From assembly GCF_018070575.1 (NCBI RefSeq), contig NZ_JAGPXN010000004.1:62001-126000 (forward strand): 64,000 nt of DNA, given 5' to 3'. The position numbers and the translations under genes were made by a program. Shown piece after piece: positions 40,312 to 47,834 of the stretch. Numbering within the stretch: the stretch's first letter is position 1; each line of letters starts with the position of its first letter. The stretch comes from Micromonospora sp. C31 (lineage in GTDB: Bacteria > Actinomycetota > Actinomycetes > Mycobacteriales > Micromonosporaceae). The notes beneath the pieces were generated by a model. That model saw only the letters and a program-made list of their open reading frames with translations. It was not told the DNA's origin and ran no database searches.

Positions 40312-40974
40312 GTGATCGAGCAGATCCTGCCCTCCGCCGTGGCGGTGGCCGAGTCCTTCACGGACCCCACCGGCCTGACCCTGTTCCCCGAGGAAGAGGC
40401 GCTGGTGGCCCGGTCGGTGGAGAAACGCCGCCGGGAGTTCACCACCGTGCGGCACTGCGCCCGCCTGGCCCTCGGCGAGCTGGGGTTCGCCCCGGTGCCG
40501 ATCGTCTCCGGTGCCCGGGGCGCCCCGGTCTGGCCGGGCGGGGTGGTCGGCAGCATGACGCACTGCGACGGCTACCGGGCGGCGGTCCTGGGCCGCACGA
40601 CGGCGTTCGTCACCCTCGGCGTGGACGCCGAGCCGCACGCGCCGCTGCCCGAGGGGGTGCTCGACGCGATCGCCCTGCCGGCGGAGCGGGCGCGCACCGC
40701 CACGCTGGGCGCGGCCCGCCCCGCCGTCTGCTGGGACCGGCTGCTGTTCAGCGCGAAGGAGTCGGTGTACAAGGCGTGGTTCCCGCTCACCGGCCGGTGG
40801 CTGGACTTCTCCGAGGCGGACATCGTGATCGATCCGGCCGGCACGTTCGAGGCCCGGCTGCTGGTGCCCGGCCCGGTGCTCGACGGGACCCCGGTGACGA
40901 CCTTCGCCGGCAGGTTCCTGGTCGACCGGGGGCTGGTGGCCACCGCGATCAGCATCCCGGCCGGGCGGCCCTAG
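40312..40974 (+). CDS. 4'-phosphopantetheinyl transferase (Sfp/EntD superfamily)
   Basis: 220 residues from GTG. It carries the family motifs LGVDAEPH (Mg-binding Asp and Glu) and WDRLLFSAKESVYKAW (the KE..K motif), plus GSMTHCDGYRAA upstream, as in EntD-type PPTases. It transfers the phosphopantetheine arm of CoA to carrier-protein serines, so it can activate the ACP domains of the PKS encoded in this window. The start was set by the -10-like element eight bases upstream and lack of any ribosome site. Its TAG stop shares the four bases CTAG with the stop of the convergent MatB-like gene. Whether it is dedicated to this cluster is inferred from proximity only. Confidence 0.93.
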   Translation: MIEQILPSAVAVAESFTDPTGLTLFPEEEALVARSVEKRRREFTTVRHCARLALGELGFAPVPIVSGARGAPVWPGGVVGSMTHCDGYRAAVLGRTTAFVTLGVDAEPHAPLPEGVLDAIALPAERARTATLGAARPAVCWDRLLFSAKESVYKAWFPLTGRWLDFSEADIVIDPAGTFEARLLVPGPVLDGTPVTTFAGRFLVDRGLVATAISIPAGRP

Positions 40975-42380
40975 TCCGCCGTCAGCCTGGTCTTCTGCAC
41001 CTTGCCGAGGGCGTTGCGGGGCAGCGCGTCGACCAGGCGCACCTCGCGTGGCCGCTTGTGCGCCGACAGGTGCCGGGCCACGAAGTCGATCAGCTCGGCG
41101 CCGTCCACCCCGTCGCCCACCACGTACGCGGTGACCTGCTGGCCGAGGTCGGGGTGCGGGGTGCCCACCACGGCGGCCTCGCGGACCCCGGGGTGCGCCA
41201 GGAGGGCGTCCTCCACCTCGCCGGCGCCGATCCGGTAGCCGCCGCTCTTGATCAGGTCGGTGGACGCCCGGCCGACGATCCGGTGCCACCCGTCCGGGTC
41301 GACGGTGGCGACGTCCCCGGTGCGGAACCAGCCGTCCGGGGTGCGGCTCGCCGCGTCGGCCTCCGGACGATTGAGGTAGCCGTCGAACAGGGTGGGGCCG
41401 GTGACCTGGAGCTCGCCCATCGCCGCCCCGTCGGCGGGGAGCACATCGCCGTCGTCGTCGACCAGCCGCGTAAGCACGCCGGGCAGGGGCAGCCCGACGG
41501 TGCCCGGCCGGCGGGGGCCGTCCGCCCGGGTGCTCACCGTGATCAGGGTCTCGGTCATCCCGTACCGCTCGACGACCCGGTGGCCGGTGAGGGTGGCGAG
41601 GTCCGCGAAGACGGCCGCCGGCAGCGCCGCGCTGCCCGAGACGAGCAGCCGCGCCGGACGCAACGCCCGCGCCGCGTCCGCGTCGGCGGCGATGCGGGAC
41701 CACACGGTCGGCACCCCGAAGTACATCGAGCCGTTGGCGGCGGCGTACCGGTCGGGGCGCGCCCGGCCCACGTGGTGCAGCCCGCTGCCCAGCCGCAGCG
41801 GCCCGAGCACGCCGAGCACCAGCCCGTGCACGTGGAACAGCGGCAGACCGTGCACCAGCAGGTCGTCCGGCGTCCAGGCCCAGGCGTCGGCCAACCCGTC
41901 CAGGCAGGCGGCGACCGCGCGCCGGGAGATCACGGCACCCTTCGGGGCGCCGGTGGTGCCGCTGGTGTAGAGGATCAGTGCGGTACGGGCCGGGTCCGGC
42001 TCGGGGTGGACGGTGTCCGACCGGCGGGTCAGGTCGATGGGAACGACGGTCCGGGCCGCGCCCTCGGCGGTGCGCGCCGCGCCCGTCGGGACCAGCAGCG
42101 CGGTCGCCTCCGAGTCGCGCAGGATGTGGTCGCGCTCCATCGGCCCGGCGTCCGGCGGAACCGGCACGACCGCCGCTCCGGCGGTCAGCGCGCCGACCAC
42201 GCCGACCACCGTCTCCAGGGTGGCGGTGGCCTCGATCGCCACCCGGTCGACGCCGCGCAGCTCGTCGGCCACCGCCGCGGCCAGGCGGCGCAGCTCCACC
42301 CAGGACACCGCCCGGTCGTCGACCCGGATCGCGTCCGGGCGCTCGTCGGTGCCCTTCGTGAGCCAGTTCAGCAGCGGCAT
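40971..42380 (-). CDS. matB: Malonyl-CoA/methylmalonyl-CoA synthetase (MatB-like)
   Basis: 469 residues; ATG at 42380 after GGAGAGGG at eight bases. All adenylate-forming motifs are intact: P-loop YTSGTTGAPKG, ERYGMTET, FRTGDVA, DLIKSGGYRIGAGE and catalytic Lys in PRNALGK. Segments such as LPLFHVHGLVLGVLGPLR and RLLVSGSAALP closely match what I know of Streptomyces coelicolor MatB, which joins free malonate or methylmalonate to CoA. It would supply extender units for the malonyl- and methylmalonyl-loading AT domains. It converges with the PPTase gene with a 4-bp stop overlap. Symbol assigned by family resemblance; exact acid preference is not readable here. Confidence 0.88.
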   Translation of the reverse strand: MPLLNWLTKGTDERPDAIRVDDRAVSWVELRRLAAAVADELRGVDRVAIEATATLETVVGVVGALTAGAAVVPVPPDAGPMERDHILRDSEATALLVPTGAARTAEGAARTVVPIDLTRRSDTVHPEPDPARTALILYTSGTTGAPKGAVISRRAVAACLDGLADAWAWTPDDLLVHGLPLFHVHGLVLGVLGPLRLGSGLHHVGRARPDRYAAANGSMYFGVPTVWSRIAADADAARALRPARLLVSGSAALPAAVFADLATLTGHRVVERYGMTETLITVSTRADGPRRPGTVGLPLPGVLTRLVDDDGDVLPADGAAMGELQVTGPTLFDGYLNRPEADAASRTPDGWFRTGDVATVDPDGWHRIVGRASTDLIKSGGYRIGAGEVEDALLAHPGVREAAVVGTPHPDLGQQVTAYVVGDGVDGAELIDFVARHLSAHKRPREVRLVDALPRNALGKVQKTRLTAD

Positions 42381-42423
42381 GGTGCGATCCCTCTCCAGCG
42401 GCTCCGACCCGGGCCGACCCGGC

Positions 42424-42464
42424 CGGGCGCCCCGGCGCCGGACGACGGGCGCCCCGGGCGCCGG
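42424..42464. repeat. Paired GGCGCC-rich direct repeats upstream of matB-like gene
   Basis: An 18-base unit at 42424-42441 recurs with one inserted base at 42446-42464; each copy contains internal GGCGCC palindromes, and a third partial copy follows near 42475-42485. It lies between divergent matB-like and HAD genes, so it could be regulatory or simply GC-rich sequence drift. Confidence 0.4.
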
Positions 42465-42616
42465 TAGGGTCGGCGGGGCGCCGGCGGTTCCGGGCGGGCG
42501 CGTGCGCCGCGCCGGCGGGCCCGGCACGACGGTCCTGACCGTAGTCGGGGGCCGCCGGGGCCTGCCACCCCTACCGGCGGGCGCCGGGCGGGTCGGACGT
42601 GCGGGAGGTGGCATCG

Positions 42617-43291
42617 GTGGTCGCGGACGCGACGGCGTGGACGGCGGCGCCCGACGGCGTCCGGGCCGTGGTGCTCGACCTCGACGGGGTGCTGGTCGAC
42701 AGCCTCGCCGTGGCCAGGGAGGCGTTCGCCCTCGCCTACGCCGAGGTGGTCGGCGACGGCGTGGCCCCGGTCGAGGAGTACTGCCGGCACCCGGGCCGCT
42801 ACCTGCCGGAGGTGCTGGAGCTGATGGGGCTGCCGGCGGCGCTGGCCGGGCCGTTCGTCCGGGAGAGCAACCGCCTCGCGTACCGGGTCACCCCGGTCGA
42901 CGGGGTGCCGGAACTGCTCGGCACGCTGCGCCGGCGGGGGATCGGGCTGGCCGTGGCCACCGGCCGCAGCGGAGTCCGTGCCCGGGACCTGCTCGGCCGG
43001 CTCGGCCTGCTGCCGCTCGTCGACCACGTGGTCGGCTCGGACGAGGTGCCCCGGCCGAAGCCCGCGCCCGACATCGTGCGGCGGGCGCTGCGCCTGCTCG
43101 GGGCCCTGCCGGGGGAGGCGCTGATGGTCGGCGACGCGCCCAGCGACCTGGCCAGCGCGCGGGCGGCCGGTGTGGTGGCGGTGGCCGCGCTGTGGGGCGA
43201 GTCCGACGAGGACACCCTGCGCGCCGCCGGCCCGGACGTCGTGCTGACCCGGCTCGACGAACTGCTGCCGATCTGTCCGGCCCGGCGGTGA
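42617..43291 (+). CDS. HAD-superfamily hydrolase (phosphatase)
   Basis: 224 residues from GTG at 42617, eight bases after GGGAGG; a GTG at 42599 in the same frame has no ribosome site. HAD motif I is LDLDGVLVDS, motif II Thr lies in AVATGRSG, motif III is RPKPAPD and motif IV is VGDAPSDL, as in phosphoglycolate phosphatase-type enzymes with a helical cap. Substrate unknown: such phosphatases occur both in primary metabolism and in antibiotic clusters. It is divergent from the MatB-like gene. Confidence 0.85.
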   Translation: MVADATAWTAAPDGVRAVVLDLDGVLVDSLAVAREAFALAYAEVVGDGVAPVEEYCRHPGRYLPEVLELMGLPAALAGPFVRESNRLAYRVTPVDGVPELLGTLRRRGIGLAVATGRSGVRARDLLGRLGLLPLVDHVVGSDEVPRPKPAPDIVRRALRLLGALPGEALMVGDAPSDLASARAAGVVAVAALWGESDEDTLRAAGPDVVLTRLDELLPICPARR

Positions 43292-43302
43292 CCGGCCCGC
43301 GC

Positions 43303-43432
43303 CGAGGGACACCCGCGTGACCGGCCGGCGTCGGCGGACACCCGTGGTGACCGATCGGCACCCCTGCCACCGAGCCGTGGCTCCGGTCGGCACCCCTGTC
43401 CCGCGTCGATTTCCGGTCGGACACCCCCGATT
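43303..43432 (+). repeat. Degenerate GGACACCC/GGCACCCC repeats
   Basis: Five imperfect copies of (C/T)GG(A)CACCC(C), near 43306, 43334, 43355, 43387 and 43427, spaced about 20-40 bp, many preceded by GTGACCG or CCGGTCGG. They fill the gap between the HAD gene and the exporter operator. Function unknown. Confidence 0.45.
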
Positions 43433-43433
43433 C

Positions 43434-43451
43434 ATCAACTGATCAGTTGAT
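43434..43451. promoter_or_regulatory. 18-bp perfect palindrome, probable repressor operator of the exporter operon
   Basis: ATCAACTGATCAGTTGAT is fully symmetric, AT-rich against its surroundings, and lies 148 bp before the ABC ATPase start. Its form fits a TetR- or MarR-type operator. No such regulator gene is encoded next to it in the window. Confidence 0.6.
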
Positions 43452-43598
43452 CGGCGCATCGGTTGGCCGGATGATGTCGGGCGTCGGTCGGCCGGGCTCC
43501 GGCCGGCACCGGCCCGTTCCCGCAAGCCGACGCCGCGATCAGCCGAGGGGTCCCGCCCTTCTCGACGGCAACCCGCACGTGAAGGAGGACCACCCCCA

Positions 43599-44540
43599 AT
43601 GCCGGTCATCGAAGTCGATCATCTGCAGAAACGGTACGGCGAGAAGATCGCGGTCGACGACGTCTCCTTCACGGTGGAACAGGGCGAGATCTTCGGGGTG
43701 CTCGGCCCGAACGGGGCCGGCAAGACGACCACCGTCGAGTGCGTGCAGGGCCTGCGTCGGGCCGACGGCGGCACGATCCGGGTGCTCGGGCTCGACCCGA
43801 TCCGCGACCGCACCGAGGTGCGCCAGCGCGTCGGCGCCCAGCTCCAGGAGAGCCAGCTGCCGGACAAGGTGAAGGTGTGGGAGGCGCTGGACCTGTACCG
43901 GTCCTTCTACCGCAACCGGGCCGACATCGACGAGCTGCTGACCGACCTCGGCCTGGCCGAGCAGCGCAACACGTACTTCCAGAAGCTGTCCGGCGGGCAG
44001 AAGCAGCGGTTGTCGGTGGCCCTGGCGCTGGTCGGCAGGCCGGAGGTCGCCATCCTCGACGAGCTGACCACCGGCCTCGACCCGCAGGGCCGCCGGGACA
44101 CCTGGGACCTGGTCGAGCGGATCCGCGACCGGGGTGTCACCGTCGTGCTGGTCACCCACTTCATGGAGGAGGCGCAGCGCCTCTGCGACCGGCTCGCGAT
44201 CATCGACAAGGGGCGGGTGGTGGCCATCGACAGCCCCGCCGGTCTGCTCAACCGGGTCGGCACCGAGCACCGGGTGCACTTCCGTCCCGTCGAGCCGGTG
44301 GAGGACGCCCTGCTGCTCGCGGCGCCCGACGTGACGGGGGTGTCGCGCGACGGCGACGAGGTGACGGTGACCGGCTCGGCCGACGTGCTCCAGTCGGTCA
44401 TGTCCGTGCTCAACGGGCGCGGGATCCACTACACCGCGCTGCGGGTCGAGCAGCCCACCCTCGACGACGCGTTCGTCTCCCTCACCGGCCGTGGGAGCCG
44501 GACCGCCGCGCAGTCCCCGACCGACGGGAGGTCGTCGTGA
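43599..44540 (+). CDS. ABC transporter ATP-binding protein
   Basis: 313 residues; ATG after AAGGAGG at about nine bases. Walker A GPNGAGKTT (residues 36-44), signature LSGGQKQR, Walker B AILDEL with Leu in place of the common Pro, and H-loop VTHF. The C-terminal part resembles the DrrA/CcmA group that energises ABC-2 exporters. The stop overlaps the following GTG as GTGA, so ATPase and permease are coupled. Probably a multidrug or antibiotic exporter under the palindrome at 43434. It is a different lineage from the exporter at 26605 and its substrate is unknown. Confidence 0.92.
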   Translation: MPVIEVDHLQKRYGEKIAVDDVSFTVEQGEIFGVLGPNGAGKTTTVECVQGLRRADGGTIRVLGLDPIRDRTEVRQRVGAQLQESQLPDKVKVWEALDLYRSFYRNRADIDELLTDLGLAEQRNTYFQKLSGGQKQRLSVALALVGRPEVAILDELTTGLDPQGRRDTWDLVERIRDRGVTVVLVTHFMEEAQRLCDRLAIIDKGRVVAIDSPAGLLNRVGTEHRVHFRPVEPVEDALLLAAPDVTGVSRDGDEVTVTGSADVLQSVMSVLNGRGIHYTALRVEQPTLDDAFVSLTGRGSRTAAQSPTDGRSS

Positions 44541-45274
44541 GCGCCCTGTCCAAGCTGATCGCCGTGGAGACGAAGCTGTTCCTGCGGGAACCGGTGTCGT
44601 TGTTCTTCGTCTTCGCCCTGCCGATCGGCCTGATGCTCGTCTTCGGGCTGCCGCAGCGCGCCGGTACGGCCGCCGACACGGGGCAGCACGCCGAGCAGAC
44701 CTTCCTGCCGTCGCTCGCGCTGGCCCTCACCATCGGCATGCTCGCGCTGTTCACCCTGCCGATGGCACTCGGCATCTACCGGGAACGCCGGGTGCTGCGC
44801 CGCCTGGCGACCACCCCGGTGCGGCCCGGCCTCCTGCTGGTGGCCCAGGTGGTGGTCAACCTCGTGATGGGCGTCCTCGGCGCGGTGGTCACCGCGATCG
44901 CCGTACGCTTCCTGCTCGATCAGCCGGCGCCGGCCAACGTTCCCGGTTTCGTGCTGGCCTTCCTCCTCGGGGTGGCGTGCCTCTTCGCCGTCGGCCTGCT
45001 GATCGCGGCGCTGGCGCCGTCGGCCCGGGCGGCGCAGTCGATCGGCCCGGCGTTGTTCTTCCCGCTGCTGTTCCTGGCCGGCGCCTGGCTGCCGCGCGAC
45101 CGGATGCCGGCCGCCGTGGCCGCCATCGCCGACTACTCGCCGCTGGGTGCCACCGTGGACACCCTCGGTGCGGCGTGGGCGGGCGCCAACCCCGAGCTGC
45201 CGCAGCTGGTCGCCCTGGCGGTGACGGCCGTGGTCGGCTCCGTGGCGGCCACCCGGTTCTTCCGCTGGGAGTGA
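44537..45274 (+). CDS. ABC-2 type transporter permease
   Basis: 245 residues, GTG start after GGGAGG and overlapping the ATPase stop. Six hydrophobic segments are apparent, with a conserved ABC-2 region (IYRERRVLRRLATTPVRP) between the second and third and a late SIGPALFFPLLFLAGAWLP segment. It forms the membrane part of the exporter with the upstream ATPase. The PKS-linked permease at 27654 is longer and clearly distinct. Confidence 0.92.
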   Translation: MSALSKLIAVETKLFLREPVSLFFVFALPIGLMLVFGLPQRAGTAADTGQHAEQTFLPSLALALTIGMLALFTLPMALGIYRERRVLRRLATTPVRPGLLLVAQVVVNLVMGVLGAVVTAIAVRFLLDQPAPANVPGFVLAFLLGVACLFAVGLLIAALAPSARAAQSIGPALFFPLLFLAGAWLPRDRMPAAVAAIADYSPLGATVDTLGAAWAGANPELPQLVALAVTAVVGSVAATRFFRWE

Positions 45275-45353
45275 GAAGTCCCACCAGCGTGGTGGGTACG
45301 GGGGACATCGTCGCTGCCCAGGGCCGTTCCTAGGGGTGGCCTAAGGGTGTCGG

Positions 45354-45379
45354 CCGAATGTGATCTGGATTACGTTCGG
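45354..45379. promoter_or_regulatory. Interrupted inverted repeat upstream of the small-protein gene
   Basis: CCGAATG and CGTTCGG (six of seven bases paired) flank a 12-base AT-richer core, about 150 bp before the start at 45527. It may be an operator or promoter region; no consensus recognised. Confidence 0.25.
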
Positions 45380-45526
45380 AGCAGAACGGGCGGCCGGTCA
45401 TCGGACAAGGACGTTCGACCGTGAAGCGTCCGTTCACCCGGCAACGGGTGTCGTCAGACCTGTGTGGACGGGCCGCCCCGCGCGGCGGCCCGTCCGAGGT
45501 GTGCGGAATGCGACGGAGGTCGTGCC

Positions 45527-45772
45527 ATGAAGGACGTTTCGCAAGCTGATCCGGTCACCCGGGACGCCGCCGGCGTCATCGACGTCGTCCTGGAGGGCGG
45601 CCCGGTCGATCTGCCGGCCGATGTGCGCAGTCGCCGGGTGGCCACCGCGGAGGAGAAGATCAAGGTCCTGCACTACGGCGGGTACGAGCACTTCGAACGG
45701 GGCTCCGTTCCGGGGACGCTCGACCTTCCGGTGGTGTTCCGCTGGACCGGCCGGACCCGGATCGCCGAGTAG
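45527..45772 (+). CDS. Small conserved actinobacterial protein of unknown function
   Basis: 81 residues from ATG, seven bases after GGAGG, preferred over an earlier in-frame start at 45464. The centre reads as a compact beta-rich unit (IDVVLEGGPVDLP ... KIKVLHYGGYEHFE) and ends with FRWTGRTRIAE. It resembles a short actinobacterial family I believe is catalogued as DUF5988, from memory and not confirmed. No signal peptide, membrane segment or catalytic motif is evident. The VOC gene begins 21 bp downstream, so the two probably share a transcript. Confidence 0.7.
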   Translation: MKDVSQADPVTRDAAGVIDVVLEGGPVDLPADVRSRRVATAEEKIKVLHYGGYEHFERGSVPGTLDLPVVFRWTGRTRIAE

Positions 45773-45793
45773 GGGAAGGGCGGCACCAGTCTC

Positions 45794-46174
45794 ATGAGGG
45801 CACAGGACCACCGGCCGGGGCCGCACCTGACCGTCAGCGACACGAACGAAGCCATCGCCTTCTACACGGACGTCTTCGACGCCGTCGCGATCGAGCGGGA
45901 GTGTCTGCTCGACGGGCGCGTGCTGCACGCGGAGCTGGCCGTCGGCGGCCACCGCCTGACCGTCAGCGAGTGGTACGAGGCGGGCGTGCAGTCGGCGGCC
46001 GAGGGCCGCGACGACGTGTTGACCATCGAGCGCACGGACCCCGAGTCGGTGCTGCGGCGGGCGGTGGCAGCCGGTGCCCGCGTCGAGCCGCCGGCGGATC
46101 CGTCGCGCCAGGTGACGCTGCGCGACCCGGCCGGCCTGTGCTGGGCCATCGTGGGCCCGCAGCTGGCGGCGTAG
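45794..46174 (+). CDS. VOC-family (glyoxalase/bleomycin-resistance fold) protein
   Basis: 126 residues, one VOC unit: beta-alpha-beta-beta-beta starting HLTVSDTNEAIAFYTDVFDA and a second half ending LRDPAGLCWAIVGPQ. Members bind small ligands, sometimes through a metal, and act as lyases, epimerases, dioxygenases or antibiotic-sequestering proteins. The ribosome site is weak (GGGAAGG about 15 bases off), which suggests translational dependence on the small gene upstream. Followed by a hairpin. Specific function cannot be told from sequence. Confidence 0.82.
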   Translation: MRAQDHRPGPHLTVSDTNEAIAFYTDVFDAVAIERECLLDGRVLHAELAVGGHRLTVSEWYEAGVQSAAEGRDDVLTIERTDPESVLRRAVAAGARVEPPADPSRQVTLRDPAGLCWAIVGPQLAA

Positions 46175-46510
46175 GCGAACCCCCGCGCCCGCCGTCGCGG
46201 CGGCCCGAGACACGTGACCGGGCCCGCGCCACCCGGCGCGGGCCCTTCGCGGTCCCACCGCGGGCCGGCCGGGCGAAGCGACCCGGCGCCGTACCAGCCG
46301 AGACTCCGGCGGCACCACCCCCACGGCACCGGACCGTCGCCGGTCCGGGCGGTCAGCGGCGTGGCCGGGACCGGTGGGCGTTGCGGGTGTTCAGCAGCAC
46401 GTTGCCGGCACCTGCGAACAGGTCCAGGGTGGCACCTGCGCTGTCCTGGGTGGCGAGCGCATGTCCGGTATCTGACCTCACTGTCACCGTCCGGCCACGC
46501 AGGGAGACGG
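46175..46510. other. Intergenic region between VOC and PucR-type genes
   Basis: 336 bp. It contains a hairpin at 46220-46245 near the VOC stop. On the minus strand 46353-46510 continues as an open stretch (VSLRGRTVTVRSD ... LLNTRNAHRS) in another frame past the regulator stop, but it has no ribosome site and no recognised family. Otherwise nothing seen. Confidence 0.5.
46220..46245 (+). terminator. Hairpin terminator after the VOC gene
   Basis: Perfect 11-bp GC stem (46220-46230 with 46235-46245) around ACCC, 45 bp after the VOC stop, with no U-tract. Confidence 0.65.
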
Positions 46511-47749
46511 TCAGGGTGGCGGGTCGTCGGCCCCGCCGCGGGGCGGGAAGGCCAGGGCCAGGATGAGGTCGAGGACGGTCACCGGGTCGGTCAGGCGCTC
46601 GCCGTACAGCTCGCGGAGCTTGCCCATCCGGTAGCGGACGGTCTGCGCGTGCACGAAGAGGTCGGCGGCGACGTCGTCGCGCCGGCCCTGGTGCAGCAGC
46701 CAGGAACGCAGGGTCTCGGCGAGCCGGTCGGCGGTGCCGGGCGGCAGCGACGCGAGCGGCGCCAGGACCCGGGCGCGCAGGTCGGCGAGCCCTTCGGGGT
46801 CGGTGCTCAACACCAGCTCGGCGAGGTGCTCCTCGGTGTCCAGCGCCGGCCCGTCGTCGCCCGGGCGCAGGCCGAGCGACAGGGCCCGGACCGCCCGCCG
46901 GTAGGACGAGGCGACCAGGGTCCAGGGCCGGGCGGGGCCGAGCACGGCGCGGCGGCCGTGCAGCCCCCGGGCGAGCTGCCGCCGCCGGTCGCCGTGCGTG
47001 TCGGGCACCAGCAGCACCGCCAGCTCCTCGCCCGCCCCGCCCGCCGCGAGGTCGTCGCCGCTCTCCAGGGTGTGCGGGTGCAGCCGCGCGAGCGCCGCCC
47101 GGAGGTCGGCCCGGGGAAGCAGGACGACGGTGAGGGTCTGCGGCGGCGGCCAGTCGGCCCGCTCGGCGCTGCGCAGCAACGCCTCCTCGGGTTCCCCGGC
47201 GAGCAGCCGCTGGGTGAGTCGTTCCAGGTTGCGTCGCCGGGCCCGGCCGGCGCTGGCCAACTCGTCGGCGTGCCCGGCCACGCTCGCGGCGGAGAGTTCG
47301 TCGATGTACGCGAACATCAGCTCGGCGAACTCGGCGACGGTGGCGGCGGACGATCCGCCCTGCACGGTGGTGGCCGACATCTCCCGCCAGGAGACCCGGG
47401 CGCCGACGCGGTACGCGGCGAGCAGGGCGTCCATGCTCCGGCCGGAGCGCGCCTCGCCGCTGCCGAGGGCGTACGCGGCGTCCAGCGCGCCGACGAGCGG
47501 GATGCTCGGGTCGCCGCCGTGGGAACGCCCGATGAGCTGGAGGAACGTGCCGAGCGCGAGCTGCACCGCCGTCTCGATCTTCGCGCGCATCTGGCCGGTG
47601 AGGGTGCCGGAGTAGCTCGGTACCTCGGCGGTGATGGCGGTGATGGTGCGCTCGGCGAGCAGGGGCAGCCGGTCGTGCAGCTCGCCGGCCACCCGGGCGT
47701 CCAGCTCGAGGCGGGCCGCGCGCCGCGTGGCCTCCGAGCGTTCGGACAT
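46511..47749 (-). CDS. PucR-family transcriptional regulator
   Basis: 412 residues; ATG at 47749 after GGAGGGA. The carboxy end carries the PucR-type helix-turn-helix (LFVHAQTVRYRMGKLRELYG), the middle a GGDEF-like/CdaR-type region, and the amino end a helical sensor domain. It is transcribed divergently from the ferredoxin-reductase/desaturase pair with only 85 bp between starts. That arrangement is common in actinobacteria, so it probably controls membrane-lipid desaturation. Ligand unknown. Confidence 0.88.
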   Translation of the reverse strand: MSERSEATRRAARLELDARVAGELHDRLPLLAERTITAITAEVPSYSGTLTGQMRAKIETAVQLALGTFLQLIGRSHGGDPSIPLVGALDAAYALGSGEARSGRSMDALLAAYRVGARVSWREMSATTVQGGSSAATVAEFAELMFAYIDELSAASVAGHADELASAGRARRRNLERLTQRLLAGEPEEALLRSAERADWPPPQTLTVVLLPRADLRAALARLHPHTLESGDDLAAGGAGEELAVLLVPDTHGDRRRQLARGLHGRRAVLGPARPWTLVASSYRRAVRALSLGLRPGDDGPALDTEEHLAELVLSTDPEGLADLRARVLAPLASLPPGTADRLAETLRSWLLHQGRRDDVAADLFVHAQTVRYRMGKLRELYGERLTDPVTVLDLILALAFPPRGGADDPPP

Positions 47750-47834
47750 GCTTGTTCCCTCCGCACAAAAAGCCTCGTCCGGTTCACCTTCGCAGGCCAA
47801 GATTTTATGCCATTCTGCGGGCGACCATCGAAAC

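Noticed and set aside
43303..43432. Repeats considered as a CRISPR array
   Set aside because: Units are short, degenerate and unevenly spaced, with no cas genes.
46353..46510. Short minus-strand frame after the PucR gene
   Set aside because: Some protein-like residues (LDLFAGAGNVLLNTRN) but no start with a ribosome site and no known family; not called as a gene.
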